From contig CALVMT010000034.1 in NCBI GenBank assembly GCA_944347775.1, positions 1 through 64,000 of the forward strand: a DNA stretch of 64,000 bases, read 5' to 3'. This document shows, piece after piece, positions 36,319 to 47,143 of this stretch; within the stretch, counting starts at the first letter, position 1, and each line of letters opens with the position of its first letter. The stretch comes from an uncultured Clostridia bacterium (GTDB taxonomy: Bacteria; Bacillota; Clostridia; Christensenellales; Christensenellaceae). The translations under genes and the position numbers were made by a program. The notes below the pieces were generated by a model. It was not told the DNA's origin and searched no databases. It saw only the letters and a program-made list of their open reading frames with translations.

Positions 36319-39147
36319 TTATCCTTTTAACACTTTTTTAAGGAATTGACCTGTTGCGCTTTTCTTACATTTTGCAACTTCTTCCGGGGTCCCGCAGGCA
36401 ATAATTTTTCCACCCTCATCTCCACCTTCCGGACCAAGATCTATAATGTAATCAGCACATTTAATGACATCAAGATTATGCTCGATTACAATCACCGTGT
36501 TTCCAAAAGAAGCTAAACGATCAATAATCGCGATTAATTTTTTTACATCATGAGAATGTAATCCAGTCGTTGGCTCGTCTAATATGAAAAGGGTTTTTCC
36601 GGTTTGTCTGCGTGATAAATATGTTGCTAATTTGATACGTTGAGCTTCTCCGCCGGAAAGTGTTGTAGAAGGTTGGCCCAATTTAATGTAAGTTAAACCA
36701 ACATCTTTTAAAACTTTAAGGATAGATTCTATTTTAGGTATGTTTTTAAAAAAGTCATACGCTTCTTCCACGGTCATATCCAAAACTTCATAAATATTTT
36801 TACCCTTGTAACGTACTTCTAATGTTTCCTTTGTATAACGCATACCCTTACAAACTTCACAAGGAACATAGACATCAGGTAAAAAACTCATTCCAATTCT
36901 AATTATTCCATCACCTTTGCATGCTTCACATCGTCCTCCTTTTACATTAAAGGAAAAACGGCTTTTCCCATAGCCTCTTGCTTTTGCATCCGAAGTTAAT
37001 GCAAATAAATCTCGAATAAAGTCAAAGACGCCTGTATAAGTAGCTGGGTTAGAACGCGGCGTCCGACCGATAGGGGATTGGTCTATATTGACAACTTTAT
37101 CAATTTGTTCTAATCCTAAAAGTTGATCATATTTACCTGGACGTTCTTTTGCGCGATTAATCTGTTTTGCACATGCTTTATATAAAATTTGATTAACCAA
37201 AGAGGATTTTCCGCTTCCTGAAACTCCAGTTACTGCCGTAATAAGACCTAAAGGGAAGTCTACATCAATATGTTTTAAATTATTTTCCGCTGCTCCTTTA
37301 ACAGAAATATAGCCGTTTTGAGCAGAACGACGCTTCTCTGGTACAGGAATAGATTTTCTACCGGAAAGATAATCTCCGGTAATAGAAGATGTATTTTTCA
37401 TTACAACATCAGGAGGGCCAGCAACAACAACATTTCCGCCATGTGCACCGGCGCCGGGTCCAATATCTACAATAAAATCGGATTCTCTCATTGTGTCTTC
37501 ATCGTGTTCGACGACAATTAGTGTATTACCCAAATCACGTAAATTTTTTAATGTGGCAAGAAGTTTAGCATTATCACGCTGATGCAAACCTATACTTGGT
37601 TCATCCAAAATATATAGTACACCAACCAGACCTGAGCCGATTTGTGTAGCTAATCGGATGCGTTGAGCTTCTCCTCCCGATAAAGTCACTGCAGACCGGG
37701 ATAAAGTAAGATAACCTAATCCGACATCGACCAGAAAATTGAGACGCGCATTCAATTCTTTTAAAATTCGTTCCGCAACAGCTTGTTGTTTTGAATTAAG
37801 TTTCAAATGATTAAGAAATTCTCTGGCTTGAAAGATAGACATATCTGAAAGTTGTGCAATATTGATTCCATTAATCTTTACAGCCAATGTTTCAGGACGA
37901 TAACGTTTCCCGTGACAAGCCGGGCAAGGGCTTTCATACATATATTGTTGGATTTCCGCTTTTGTGGCTTCAGAAGAAGTCTCATTGAAACGACGTTGTA
38001 AATTAGGAATAATTCCCTCAAATGTACGGGTATAGACAGATTTATCTTCTCCATTTTGATACTCCATTCGAATACTTTCATCGCCAGATCCATATAGAAT
38101 AATATTTCGGGCTTCTTGAGAGAGATTTTTCCAAGGAGTGTCAACGGAAAATCCAAAATGTTTAGCTACTGCTAAAACTTTTTGGCTAGTCCATTTTTCC
38201 CATGCGGAAAGATTCCAACCACTAACTCGAACAGCACCCTCAGCAATGGATAGATCCGGATTAGAAACAAGGGAATTCTCATCAATTTTAAGAAGGACTC
38301 CAAGGCCTGTGCATTCAGGGCATGCACCAAAAGGACTATTAAATGAAAACATACGTGGAGATAGTTCTTCAATGCTCACTCCACAATCGGGGCAAGAGTA
38401 GTTTTCATTGAATAAAAATTCTTTATTGGTATCTGCATCTTGTACAATTGCCAATCCACCGGAAAGCTTTAACGCAATTTCCAAAGAATCTGCAAGACGC
38501 CTAGATATATTTTCGCGAATACGCAGACGGTCAATTACAACTTCTATTGTATGTTTAATTGTTTTTGAAAGAGAAATTTCATCTTCCAACATATGCATTT
38601 GGCCATCAATACGAACTCTGGAATATCCACTTTTTTGTAAATCAGCCAATATTTTTTTATGTTCGCCTTTTTTTGCACGAACTACAGGGGACATTAAGTT
38701 AATTCGCGTTCCTTCTCCCATTGCAATGATTTGAGAAATCATTTGGTCTACACTTTGACGCTCAATTGGTTTTCCGCATTTTGTACAATGAGGAATTCCT
38801 GCACGAGCAAATAAAATGCGCAAATAATCTTGAATCTCAGTAACAGTACCAACCGTCGAACGTGGATTTCGGCTAGTTGTTTTTTGATCAATGGAAATGG
38901 CAGGGGAAAGTCCATCAATGGAATCAATATCCGGTTTTTCCATTTGACCAAGAAACATACGAGCATATGAAGACAACGATTCCACGTAACGTCTTTGCCC
39001 CTCAGCATAAATCGTATCAAAAGCTAACGAAGATTTTCCACTTCCGGAAAGTCCGGTTAGTACAATTAACTTATTACGAGGTAAGTCGAGATTAATGTTC
39101 TTTAAATTATGTTCTCGAGCACCTCTTATTTGAATAAATTCTTCCAA
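36319..39147 (-). CDS. uvrA: Excinuclease ABC subunit A
   Basis: UvrA is the damage-recognising ATPase of nucleotide excision repair. About 942 residues. Two ABC modules: Walker [15 protein letters not shown] near residue 31 and [13 protein letters not shown] near 640. Two signature motifs LSGGEAQRI. Zinc-binding Cys pairs appear as CPDCG/CPEC and [26 protein letters not shown] opens the protein. I choose a TTG start at 39147, about eight bases after GGAGTG and matching the usual UvrA N-terminus; another TTG at 39186 overlaps the uvrB stop without such a site. No ATG is available. It is directly downstream of uvrB. Confidence 0.96.
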   Translation of the reverse strand: MEEFIQIRGAREHNLKNINLDLPRNKLIVLTGLSGSGKSSLAFDTIYAEGQRRYVESLSSYARMFLGQMEKPDIDSIDGLSPAISIDQKTTSRNPRSTVGTVTEIQDYLRILFARAGIPHCTKCGKPIERQSVDQMISQIIAMGEGTRINLMSPVVRAKKGEHKKILADLQKSGYSRVRIDGQMHMLEDEISLSKTIKHTIEVVIDRLRIRENISRRLADSLEIALKLSGGLAIVQDADTNKEFLFNENYSCPDCGVSIEELSPRMFSFNSPFGACPECTGLGVLLKIDENSLVSNPDLSIAEGAVRVSGWNLSAWEKWTSQKVLAVAKHFGFSVDTPWKNLSQEARNIILYGSGDESIRMEYQNGEDKSVYTRTFEGIIPNLQRRFNETSSEATKAEIQQYMYESPCPACHGKRYRPETLAVKINGINIAQLSDMSIFQAREFLNHLKLNSKQQAVAERILKELNARLNFLVDVGLGYLTLSRSAVTLSGGEAQRIRLATQIGSGLVGVLYILDEPSIGLHQRDNAKLLATLKNLRDLGNTLIVVEHDEDTMRESDFIVDIGPGAGAHGGNVVVAGPPDVVMKNTSSITGDYLSGRKSIPVPEKRRSAQNGYISVKGAAENNLKHIDVDFPLGLITAVTGVSGSGKSSLVNQILYKACAKQINRAKERPGKYDQLLGLEQIDKVVNIDQSPIGRTPRSNPATYTGVFDFIRDLFALTSDAKARGYGKSRFSFNVKGGRCEACKGDGIIRIGMSFLPDVYVPCEVCKGMRYTKETLEVRYKGKNIYEVLDMTVEEAYDFFKNIPKIESILKVLKDVGLTYIKLGQPSTTLSGGEAQRIKLATYLSRRQTGKTLFILDEPTTGLHSHDVKKLIAIIDRLASFGNTVIVIEHNLDVIKCADYIIDLGPEGGDEGGKIIACGTPEEVAKCKKSATGQFLKKVLKG

Positions 39148-39182
39148 TTTTCGTTCACTCCGTATTCTATATATTCGAAAAA

Positions 39183-41147
39183 TCAAATTTCTTTTTTCAA
39201 TTTTTTGATTTTATCACGTAATGCAGCAGCAACTTCAAATTCTAATTCTTCTGCCGCCTCTAACATTTGTTTTTCTAAAATTGCAATTTCCTCTTCTTTT
39301 GCCTCAGATGCTGTTATAATCATCTCTGCAGTTTCTTCGCTAGCATTTCTGGCAAGCTCAAGGTTGTCCTTTACCTCTTTTTGAATAGTTTGAGGTGTAA
39401 TTTTGTGAAGTCTATTATATTTCTGCTGTAGAGACCGACGGCGTTCTGTTTCAGCAACAGCATTTTTTATTGAACGTGTCATTGTATCTGCATAAAGAAT
39501 TACACGACCTTCGACATTTCGTGCAGCCCTGCCTATTGTTTGTATTAAAGAAGTTTCATTGCGCAAGAAGCCTTCTTTATCAGCATCAAGAATAGCAACC
39601 AATGCAACTTCCGGAATATCAAGTCCTTCTCTTAACAGATTGATTCCAACGAGTACATCAAACTCTCCGAGTCGCAATCCACGGATGATATCAATACGTT
39701 CCATTGTATCAATATCCGAGTGCATGTATTTAACTTTTATCCCCATTTCATCAAAATATTCTGTTAAACGTTCGGCTAACTTTTTAGTAAGAGTAGTAAC
39801 TAATACACGAAAACCTTTGGCTGTAACCTTTTTAATCTCGCCTAAAAGATCATCTAGCTGATTGGCAACAGGACGAATAGATATTTCTGGATCAACTAAA
39901 CCGGTGGGGCGGACAATTTGTTCAACAATATGTTTACCTGCTAATTGTCGTTCATATTCAGCTGGGGTTGCAGAACAGTAGATAGCCTGATTAATTCGCT
40001 CGTTAAATTCTTCAAAACGCAGAGGACGATTATCCGCAGCTGCAGGCAATCGAAAACCGTACTTAATTAACATTTCCTTACGCGCCTTATCACCGTTGTA
40101 CATTCCGCGAACTTGCGGTAATGTAACATGAGACTCATCAACAATTAATAAATAATCTTTAGGGAAAAAATCCATCAGCGTAAAAGGAGGATCACCTGCG
40201 CTTCTTCCATCGAAATAACGAGAATAATTTTCTATGCCTGGGCAGGAACCAACCTCCTGTAACATTTCAATATCATATGTTGTTCGTTGAAGTATTCGTT
40301 CTGCTTCTAAAAACTTACCTTGTTTACGAAACATCTCTGCTTGCGTCAACATATCCTGCCTAATTAGTGGGAGGCTATTTAGGATCTTTTGCTGGCCTAC
40401 GGCATAATGTGTTGCAGGGAAAATCATCGTATAATCGACCGATAAAATAGGCTTTCCAGTTAAAGCGTCAACCTCCAAAATACGATCAATTTCATCGCCA
40501 AAAAATTCAATACGTATTGCTTTAGAATAACCACTCATTGGGTATACTTCAACAATATCTCCCCGAACACGAAAGGTACCGCGGTTAAATTCGATGTCAT
40601 TGCGTTTAAAATTAATAGCAACCAAATTATCCATTAGTGCGTCCCGATCAATAATTTGCCCCCGTCGTAAGGAGACTGTTGCATTTTTATAATCTTCAGG
40701 TGCACCAATACCATATATACAGGAAACACTGGCCACGACAATAACATCTCTTCGCTCTAATAATGCGGAAGTAGCACTATGGCGCATACGGTCAATTTCC
40801 TCATTCATACTGGAGTCTTTTTCGATATAGAGATCTCTTTTTTCTATATAAGCTTCAGGTTGATAATAATCATAATAAGAAACAAAAAACTCTACTGCGT
40901 TATGCGGGAAAAATTCCTTAAATTCGCTGCATAATTGAGCTGCCAAAGTTTTATTATGCGCAAGAATTAGTGTTGGCCGTTGAGTTTGTTCTACAATATT
41001 CGCCATTGTAAATGTTTTACCGGAACCGGTAACACCCAATAAAACCTGATGTTTCTGATTTTCCAGCACACCTTTTGTCAAGGCGGCAATTGCAGCAGGT
41101 TGATCTCCAGTTGGCTTAAATTTTGATTCCAAAACAAAACGATTCAT
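39183..41147 (-). CDS. uvrB: Excinuclease ABC subunit B
   Basis: UvrB, 654 residues, is loaded by UvrA and unwinds DNA around damage. [13 protein letters not shown] and Walker [14 protein letters not shown] are at the N-terminus, followed by the beta-hairpin region [12 protein letters not shown]. Helicase motifs such as [14 protein letters not shown] and QTIGRAARN are present. The C-terminal UVR domain ([15 protein letters not shown]) binds UvrC. The ATG at 41147 follows GGGAG. A TGG-TATAAT extended -10 lies just upstream (41184-41192), so uvrB may also start its own transcript. No uvrC is in the window. Confidence 0.96.
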   Translation of the reverse strand: MNRFVLESKFKPTGDQPAAIAALTKGVLENQKHQVLLGVTGSGKTFTMANIVEQTQRPTLILAHNKTLAAQLCSEFKEFFPHNAVEFFVSYYDYYQPEAYIEKRDLYIEKDSSMNEEIDRMRHSATSALLERRDVIVVASVSCIYGIGAPEDYKNATVSLRRGQIIDRDALMDNLVAINFKRNDIEFNRGTFRVRGDIVEVYPMSGYSKAIRIEFFGDEIDRILEVDALTGKPILSVDYTMIFPATHYAVGQQKILNSLPLIRQDMLTQAEMFRKQGKFLEAERILQRTTYDIEMLQEVGSCPGIENYSRYFDGRSAGDPPFTLMDFFPKDYLLIVDESHVTLPQVRGMYNGDKARKEMLIKYGFRLPAAADNRPLRFEEFNERINQAIYCSATPAEYERQLAGKHIVEQIVRPTGLVDPEISIRPVANQLDDLLGEIKKVTAKGFRVLVTTLTKKLAERLTEYFDEMGIKVKYMHSDIDTMERIDIIRGLRLGEFDVLVGINLLREGLDIPEVALVAILDADKEGFLRNETSLIQTIGRAARNVEGRVILYADTMTRSIKNAVAETERRRSLQQKYNRLHKITPQTIQKEVKDNLELARNASEETAEMIITASEAKEEEIAILEKQMLEAAEELEFEVAAALRDKIKKLKKEI

Positions 41148-41183
41148 TGCTTTTGGGCTCCCATTTTTACATAAGATAAGTCT

Positions 41184-41192
41184 ATTATACCA
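41184..41192 (-). promoter_or_regulatory. Possible internal promoter of uvrB (extended -10)
   Basis: On the minus strand TGG-TATAAT fits an extended -10, about 40 bases before the uvrB start and just after the rqcH stop. No good -35 is seen. I found no LexA-type box next to it. Confidence 0.45.
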
Positions 41193-41197
41193 CAAAT

Positions 41198-42940
41198 TTA
41201 GACTTTACTTACAGTTTGTTCCAAGTTGTTAACCAATTCAGGGTTAGGCTCTACAACTAAAGTGCGGTAACTATCATATAGAACCATACCTGGCTTGGCT
41301 CCATTTGCTTTCCATATATGTTTGCGTAAAACATAATCGACAGCAAGTTTTCCGCTATTTTTTGCACGACAAAGCGAAGCTGCAATTGTCGCAGCTTGAA
41401 AAAGATCAATTTCAGGCGGCTGAGTACCCTGAGTAAATAGAAGAACATGTGAACCTGGGGTATTCTTTGCATGAAACCAGTAGTCGTTTTCTTGTGCAAT
41501 CCGCATGGTTAATATATCATTTTGACGACTATTACGGCCTGCCAGAACTGTATAACCGTTTTGTGTTAAAAATTTTCTTGGACGCGCTAACGGATCTTCT
41601 CGTTTAATCTTTTCTTTGGGTGCAAGCGAAAGATACCCGAAACGAACCAATTCAGAACGAACGGCATCAAGATCTTCGAGATTCGAAGCAGATAATGTAT
41701 CAAATTCTAAAGAGTTCAAATAAGTAAGTTCAGCATAGTCTTTTTCATAATGTTCCTTTGCAATATTTGCCCCATGTTTCATTTTTGATGCTTTTTTAAA
41801 AAACTTGCTTGCATTTTGGGCAGGGGAAATCGATGGATCTAAAGGAATCTTAATGATTTCGTTTGTATAATAGTTCAATACTTCCGCTTCTGCCGTTCCT
41901 CGTTTTAGCTGATAGAGATTGGCTGAAATAAGTTCGCCGTATAATAAAAATTTGTCGGCTTTTTTTCTACCTTGGATAGTCTCTAAATGAATTTTTACAT
42001 TTTTTTCTAATCTATTGATTTGCTTATGTAGTATTCTAAGTAGACTATCTTGCCTTCCTTTAAAAAGAGTACCAAATATTCTCAAAGCATAAAAATGGTC
42101 AATTAATGCATTTGCCGTTTCAAAATATTCTCTTCCTTCTTCAGTATATGCTGCATAGGGAATTGCGGAAAAAAATACAGGCTTTCCCTGCATATTTTTT
42201 TGCAGACAAGGTTTCGGATGTTCCAGGATTTTAAAAATACGCTCCTGTATATATTGGCTAAACGAATAAGCATCATTATCAGAAAGAAATTTTGGAGACA
42301 TATCTTTGTAATATTCACCGCATAATTGTATTGCCGTCTGAGGAGAAATCCCTTCCAAGTATGTTACAAGAGCGGTCGGTAATTCTTGCGCACTTAATAA
42401 CTTGGCTAAAGTATTTAAATCGGTTGTGAGAGGATTGTATTTTTCAGAAGGCGGCAAAGTATATTTTAAGCCTGGCAATATTTGACGTTTACTGCTAATA
42501 TCCATAGAAACATGTTTAATACTATCTAAAATACGCCCTTCTTGATTGTTGAGAATAATATTACTGTATTTTCCCATCATTTCAATAATTAATGTGTAGC
42601 GACAAGAAACCCCCATATCATCTTTTGCATCAATATAAATATATACAATTCGATCTAAACCGATTTGCTTAATTTCGGCTATACGTCCTCCCGATAGATA
42701 TTTACGCAATACCATACAAAAATTTGGCGCTTTTTCAGGATTAGATCTATTATTTGTGCTTAAATGAATACGGCAATCCGAAGCAGAAGCTGATAATGTT
42801 AAACATTTTTTTCCTTCTTTTGAATGAAGATACATTGTAATTTCATCACGCAACGGTTGATAAATACGTTCTATTTTTGCTTCTGATAACATTTTTAACT
42901 CGGTTACAATAACAGATAATGTAATGCCGTCTATATTCAT
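41198..42940 (-). CDS. rqcH: RqcH / NFACT-family ribosome quality control factor (FbpA-type)
   Basis: A 580-residue NFACT protein. Family members such as Bacillus RqcH bind obstructed large ribosomal subunits and add alanine tails to stalled peptides; older names call them fibronectin-binding proteins. The NFACT-N domain begins [15 protein letters not shown] and keeps the D-R pair near residues 96-97 (IGLDRIVYI) needed for tailing in RqcH. A coiled-coil middle and the C-terminal NFACT-R domain ([15 protein letters not shown]) follow. It heads the uvrB-uvrA run and has a promoter with TATAAT upstream. Confidence 0.92.
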   Translation of the reverse strand: MNIDGITLSVIVTELKMLSEAKIERIYQPLRDEITMYLHSKEGKKCLTLSASASDCRIHLSTNNRSNPEKAPNFCMVLRKYLSGGRIAEIKQIGLDRIVYIYIDAKDDMGVSCRYTLIIEMMGKYSNIILNNQEGRILDSIKHVSMDISSKRQILPGLKYTLPPSEKYNPLTTDLNTLAKLLSAQELPTALVTYLEGISPQTAIQLCGEYYKDMSPKFLSDNDAYSFSQYIQERIFKILEHPKPCLQKNMQGKPVFFSAIPYAAYTEEGREYFETANALIDHFYALRIFGTLFKGRQDSLLRILHKQINRLEKNVKIHLETIQGRKKADKFLLYGELISANLYQLKRGTAEAEVLNYYTNEIIKIPLDPSISPAQNASKFFKKASKMKHGANIAKEHYEKDYAELTYLNSLEFDTLSASNLEDLDAVRSELVRFGYLSLAPKEKIKREDPLARPRKFLTQNGYTVLAGRNSRQNDILTMRIAQENDYWFHAKNTPGSHVLLFTQGTQPPEIDLFQAATIAASLCRAKNSGKLAVDYVLRKHIWKANGAKPGMVLYDSYRTLVVEPNPELVNNLEQTVSKV

Positions 42941-42989
42941 GAAAAAACTCCTTTAAAATAATGTTTTTACTATATGTGCTTAGTTTTCT

Positions 42990-43019
42990 ATTATACCCTA
43001 ATTTCTTTAAATACGCCAA
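42990..43019 (-). promoter_or_regulatory. Promoter of rqcH
   Basis: On the minus strand TTGGCG (43014-43019), an 18-base spacer and TATAAT (42990-42995). It lies about 50 bases before the rqcH start, back to back with the rph operon. Confidence 0.6.
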
Positions 43020-43085
43020 TAGTTGCATTATTTGATTGATATGTTAAAATAAATCAGAACTATTAAAGTGGAGGGATTGGTATTA

Positions 43086-43808
43086 ATGGATAGAATCGAC
43101 ATGCGTATGCCCACACAACTTCGAAAAATTATAATAACCCCACATTTCATGCCAAATTCGGGAGGCTCCTGTTTAATTGAGTGGGGGAATACACGTATTT
43201 TAGTGACTGCAAATGCAAGTTCTTCTGTTCCTCCCTTTATTGATGCAGAAAAAAACGGTTGGTTAACAGCCGAGTATTCCATGCTTCCGGGTTCCACTAT
43301 AGGGAGAAAACAGCGCGAACGTAATAAAATTGATTCGAGAAGTGTAGAAATCCAGCGTTTAATCGGGAGAAGTTTGCGATCAGTATTAAATTTTTCAGCA
43401 ATTGCAGGTATTACCGTTCATATAGATGCAGACGTCATCCAAGCAGATGGAGGAACAAGAACAGCTTCCATAACAGGAGGGTTTATTGCGGCTTCTTTGC
43501 TTTTTAAAAAACTATTATCGGAAGGGGTAATTTCGCAAAATCCTTTTAAAAGTTATCTGGCTGCTGTTTCATGTGGAATAGTAAAGGGCGAACCATTACT
43601 TGATCTTTGTTATCAAGAAGATTCTCAAGCTGAAGCTGATATGAATTTTGTCGGAACAGAACATGGGGAAATATCAGAACTGCAAATTTCAGGAGAGAAA
43701 CGCCCGTTTACTGACAGTGAATTTACTAAGCTGATTGTTCTATCAAAACAAGGAATTAAACAATTGATTAATATTGAAAAGCGGATATTAGAGGAGAAAA
43801 ACAGATGA
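43086..43808 (+). CDS. rph: Ribonuclease PH
   Basis: RNase PH trims the 3' ends of tRNA precursors by phosphorolysis. The 240 residues are the family length. The phosphate-binding GGTRTASITGGF is near residue 125, and LIEWGNTRILVTA, EYSMLPGST and DLCYQEDSQAEADMNFV are typical. The ATG at 43086 follows GGAGGGA; a GTG further upstream overlaps that site. It is the first gene of an operon in which each gene overlaps the next: rph, rdgB and a phosphodiesterase gene. Confidence 0.95.
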   Translation: MDRIDMRMPTQLRKIIITPHFMPNSGGSCLIEWGNTRILVTANASSSVPPFIDAEKNGWLTAEYSMLPGSTIGRKQRERNKIDSRSVEIQRLIGRSLRSVLNFSAIAGITVHIDADVIQADGGTRTASITGGFIAASLLFKKLLSEGVISQNPFKSYLAAVSCGIVKGEPLLDLCYQEDSQAEADMNFVGTEHGEISELQISGEKRPFTDSEFTKLIVLSKQGIKQLINIEKRILEEKNR

Positions 43809-44398
43809 AAAAAAAGTTGATAATAGCAACAGGAAATAAAGGTAAGGTACGAGAAATTGCAGCTATTTTATCGCACATATATGAAGATGTCATTTCGATG
43901 AAAGAAGCAGGAATTTGTGTTAATATTGTAGAAGATGCGGATTCATTTATAGGAAATGCCAGAAAAAAAGCACTGACGATTAGTGCACTTACTGATTGCG
44001 ATGTAGTTGCCGATGATTCGGGTTTATGTGTAAATGGCTTGGGAGGCAGACCCGGTGTATATTCTGCTCGCTATTCTGCAACTGGAACTGATGATGACAA
44101 TAACAAAAAATTAGTAGAAGAAGTAATGCCTTTAAACGAAGAAGGTAGAAAAGCGAATTACGTTTGTGCAATTGTATTAGCAAGAAAAGGGGTTGAAGTC
44201 TTTTCATGCGAGGGTAAATGTTATGGAAAAATTATAACCAAGCCGCGCGGTAACGGCGGATTTGGGTATGATCCTTATTTCTATTTAGAAGAATATCATC
44301 AAACTTTTGGAGAGATGGAAGCAGAACTGAAAAATAAAATTAGCCATCGGGCAATTGCTTTACAAAAACTTAAGGATTTTATAGAGGAAGAACAGTGA
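43805..44398 (+). CDS. rdgB: Non-canonical purine NTP pyrophosphatase (RdgB/HAM1)
   Basis: A house-cleaning enzyme of 197 residues that hydrolyses ITP, dITP and XTP to monophosphates. The N-terminal IIATGNKGKVREI is the substrate loop; VVADDSGLCVNGLGGRPGVYSARY is seen as VVADDSGL and GRPGVYSARY; and GFGYDPYFY is near the C-terminus. It overlaps rph by four bases (ATGA) and the next gene by four bases. The rph-rdgB-YfcE order is common in Firmicutes. Confidence 0.95.
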   Translation: MKKKLIIATGNKGKVREIAAILSHIYEDVISMKEAGICVNIVEDADSFIGNARKKALTISALTDCDVVADDSGLCVNGLGGRPGVYSARYSATGTDDDNNKKLVEEVMPLNEEGRKANYVCAIVLARKGVEVFSCEGKCYGKIITKPRGNGGFGYDPYFYLEEYHQTFGEMEAELKNKISHRAIALQKLKDFIEEEQ

Positions 44399-44883
44399 AC
44401 AAGATTTTAGTCACCTCTGATACACATGGTCACATAAAAGCTCTAAAAAAGGCAATTTTTAAGGCGGGAGAATTTCAATATTTTTTTCATTTGGGAGATA
44501 ATACTGCAGATGTTCACTACATTGAAAAAGATCTGTTGGATCGGAAAATAAAAATTTATCAGGTACGTGGGAACTGCGATTACATGGGTGCAGAAAGCTA
44601 TTGTGAAGTAAATTTATGTGGACAAAGAATTGCATTGCTGCATGGACATTCTCAAAGGGTTAAAAGCACACTTTTAGAAATTGGTTTGTTGGCAGATAAA
44701 AAAGAAGTGGATGCTGTACTTTTTGGACATACTCATATTCCTAAAATAGAATATTCTCCATTAGGTAGATTGCTTTTTAATCCGGGAAGTTTAGGAGAGC
44801 CGCGTTTAGGCAAACCGACATTTGGTCTGTTGACAGTAAATTCCCAAGGTATCTTTCCTCGAATTCTGCCGCTTGATGATTAG
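44395..44883 (+). CDS. YfcE/MJ0936-type metallophosphodiesterase
   Basis: A 162-residue calcineurin-like phosphoesterase. Metal-binding motifs are SDTHGH, HLGDN, RGNCD, LLHGH and GHTHIP. Relatives hydrolyse phosphodiesters, but the natural substrate is unclear. Translation starts with GTG overlapping the rdgB stop (GTGA), so it depends on coupling. It is followed by birA after 26 bases. Confidence 0.92.
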   Translation: MNKILVTSDTHGHIKALKKAIFKAGEFQYFFHLGDNTADVHYIEKDLLDRKIKIYQVRGNCDYMGAESYCEVNLCGQRIALLHGHSQRVKSTLLEIGLLADKKEVDAVLFGHTHIPKIEYSPLGRLLFNPGSLGEPRLGKPTFGLLTVNSQGIFPRILPLDD

Positions 44884-44909
44884 TTTTTGATTTGCCCGGA
44901 GAATGATAT

Positions 44910-45884
44910 ATGTGTTTAAAAGATAAAATCTTAATTTCATTAATTGAATCTCGTTCTTTTCTTTCCGGAGAAAAGTTGGCTGAAAAATTTCATGTTTCTC
45001 GTGCAGCAATATGGAAAACAATTAATATTTTGCGTGAAGAAGGACATGATATTATTGCCGTAAACAAAAAAGGTTATTACATAAATAAAATTGGCGATGT
45101 ATTGAACAAACAGCAAATTCGCTCATTTCTTCAATTAAAATGGAAAACATTACCGATTTGTATTTATCAAACGCTTGACTCTACAAATTCACAGGCAAAG
45201 AGAGAGGTTGCTGCGGGAAAAGAAGGAACAAAATTAATTATAAGCGAGGAGCAGAGTGCGGGGCGTGGTAGGCGTGGGCGCGTATTTTACTCTCCCAAAG
45301 ATAAAGGTATTTATATGAGTTTAGTTATACAACCTAAGCTAAGTATAAAAAAGAGTACATTAATTACCTCTGCGGTGGCAGTAGCAGTATGTCGCGCACT
45401 TCAAAAGTATACAAAAAATAGATTTGGTATTAAATGGGTAAACGATATATATTTAAATGGAAAAAAAGTATGCGGAATATTAACAGAAGCTATTTCAGAT
45501 TTTGAATCAGGTGTAGTACAAAATGTAATTATTGGAATAGGAATTAATCTACGCTCCCAACAATTTCCACAAGAATTAGTTCAGGCTGGAGCAATTGGTA
45601 TTCAAAATATCTCTCGTAACGAAATTATTGGAAATGTAACCAATAGTGTATTGCAGATTATTGAAGATTTAGAAGATGAGGAAGTGCTTAACGAATATCG
45701 AAACCGTTCTATTGTGATTGGTCATGAAATTAATTTTGAACAGAATAATATTATTCAACAGGCAAGAGCGATTGACATTGACGAAAATGGAGGATTAGTA
45801 GTCCTTTTACAAAATGGTAATCCATTTGTATTAAATTCTGGCGAGATTACAGTGCGAGTTGTAAAAAAGGAATCGCAAGGATAA
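44910..45884 (+). CDS. birA: Bifunctional biotin-protein ligase / biotin operon repressor
   Basis: A 324-residue BirA. Residues 1-65 are a winged helix-turn-helix (EKLAEKFHVSRAAIWKTINI), so it can repress biotin genes in addition to ligation. The catalytic domain has the biotinyl-AMP loop SAGRGRRGRVFYSP near 120 and KWVNDIYLNGKKVCGIL, with an SH3-like C-terminal domain. It attaches biotin to carboxylase carrier domains. No bio genes or BirA operator are seen in the window. CGGAGA precedes the ATG. Confidence 0.95.
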   Translation: MCLKDKILISLIESRSFLSGEKLAEKFHVSRAAIWKTINILREEGHDIIAVNKKGYYINKIGDVLNKQQIRSFLQLKWKTLPICIYQTLDSTNSQAKREVAAGKEGTKLIISEEQSAGRGRRGRVFYSPKDKGIYMSLVIQPKLSIKKSTLITSAVAVAVCRALQKYTKNRFGIKWVNDIYLNGKKVCGILTEAISDFESGVVQNVIIGIGINLRSQQFPQELVQAGAIGIQNISRNEIIGNVTNSVLQIIEDLEDEEVLNEYRNRSIVIGHEINFEQNNIIQQARAIDIDENGGLVVLLQNGNPFVLNSGEITVRVVKKESQG

Positions 45885-45928
45885 AAAGAATTTATAAATT
45901 CTTTATCCCTTGTGACTCCTTTTTTATT
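45864..45928. terminator. Bidirectional terminator between birA and the dehydrogenase gene
   Basis: A long interrupted stem: CAAGGATAAA and AGAATTT on the left pair with AAATTCT and TTTATCCCTTG on the right, flanked by AAAAAAGGA and TCCTTTTTT. It serves both converging genes. Confidence 0.8.
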
Positions 45929-46965
45929 TAAAAGCAGCGTTCTCCTTTTTTTCTTTTGCAATTTTCGGTGTTTTTTCCATCTTCGCAGTAATAGCATATT
46001 TCGTTTTCTAAAACTTCTCCGGAAAAAAAAGAATCCAAATTTTTTAGCGTAACATGTACAATATTACTTAATGCTTCTTCGGTAAGAAATGCTTGATGAG
46101 AAGTTAATAAAACATTGGGGCAAGAAACTAAAAGTGCCAATGTCTCATCTTTAATAATTGAACCTGAAAAATCTTCGAAAAACAGATCAGCTTCTTCTTC
46201 ATATACATCTAATCCGGCGCCTCGCACTATTTCCTGATTTAATGCTTTTAAAAGAGCACTGCTTTCAATTAATGCTCCTCGTGAAGTATTTAAAATGAAT
46301 ACACCTTTTTTCATTTGAGCAAACGCCTGACTATCTAAAATATGATATGTCTTATCAGTTAGAGGACAATGTAGAGAAATTACATCACTCTCTTTAAATA
46401 ATGTAGGAAGGTCAACATATGTAATGCCTGCATTAGCTATTGGATATGGATCATAAGCAATTGTTTTCATTCCAAATCCACGGCATATATCTAAAAAAAT
46501 ACGCCCAATATTTCCTGTTCCAATTATGCCTGCAGTTTTATTATGTAGATCAATGCCGGTAAGTCCGTTTAGGCTGAAATTAAAATCACGTGTACGGTTA
46601 TAGGCACGATGAATTTTTCTGTTTAAGCATAGTAGCAAACCCATTGTATGTTCCGCTACTGCATATGGAGAATAAATTGGCACACGGACAATATGTATTT
46701 TTTTATATGCGGCTTTCATATCAATATTATTATATCCAGAACAGCGCATGGCAATAACTTGAACACCATATTGGTTTAATAGATCGATTGTTTGCGCATT
46801 AATTGTATCATTGACAAATGCGCAAACGGCATCTGCTCCATTTGCCAATTGGGCAGTTTTTTCATTTAGTTTACTTTCAAAATAATTGATTTCATAATGT
46901 TGATTAAAATGATCAAACCAATATCGATCATAAGGTTTGGTATCAAAAAAAGCAATTTTTTTCAT
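45928..46965 (-). CDS. D-2-hydroxyacid dehydrogenase, D-lactate dehydrogenase-like
   Basis: A 345-residue NAD-dependent D-isomer dehydrogenase. YSPYAVAEHTMGLLL and the NAD loop GIIGTGNIGRIF near 150 are typical. So are the substrate Arg in NTSRGALI, Glu in GLDVYEEE and catalytic His in TSHQAFLTEEAL. The pattern of the N-terminal half (FDTKPYDRYWF, MRCSGYNNID) is that of fermentative D-lactate dehydrogenase reducing pyruvate. The C-terminus runs on into a Cys-rich tail, CYYCEDGKNTENCKR, ending GERCF, with four Cys. AAGGAAG precedes the ATG. Monocistronic. Confidence 0.9.
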   Translation of the reverse strand: MKKIAFFDTKPYDRYWFDHFNQHYEINYFESKLNEKTAQLANGADAVCAFVNDTINAQTIDLLNQYGVQVIAMRCSGYNNIDMKAAYKKIHIVRVPIYSPYAVAEHTMGLLLCLNRKIHRAYNRTRDFNFSLNGLTGIDLHNKTAGIIGTGNIGRIFLDICRGFGMKTIAYDPYPIANAGITYVDLPTLFKESDVISLHCPLTDKTYHILDSQAFAQMKKGVFILNTSRGALIESSALLKALNQEIVRGAGLDVYEEEADLFFEDFSGSIIKDETLALLVSCPNVLLTSHQAFLTEEALSNIVHVTLKNLDSFFSGEVLENEICYYCEDGKNTENCKRKKGERCF

Positions 46966-47060
46966 TAGATTTATACTTCCTTTTCAAATTTAAAATTAGT
47001 TTTTGCTGATTCTTTTAAATTATTCTTTTTTTAATTTATAATTTATACATACTTATCTTA

Positions 47061-47122
47061 TTGACAAATCCATAGATAATTTTTACAATATGTTAGACAT
47101 TAAATAGTTTCGTATCTAACAT
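47061..47122 (+). promoter_or_regulatory. Promoter and inverted-repeat operator of the MarR/ABC exporter operon
   Basis: TTGACA (47061-47066), a 17-base spacer and TACAAT (47084-47089) form the promoter. Directly after it ATGTTAGA (47090-47097) is repeated inverted as TCTAACAT (47115-47122), perfect 8-base arms 17 bases apart, spanning the expected start of transcription. Binding by the MarR protein encoded just downstream is inferred. Confidence 0.72.
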
Positions 47123-47143
47123 TTATGCGGAGGAAAAATAAAG

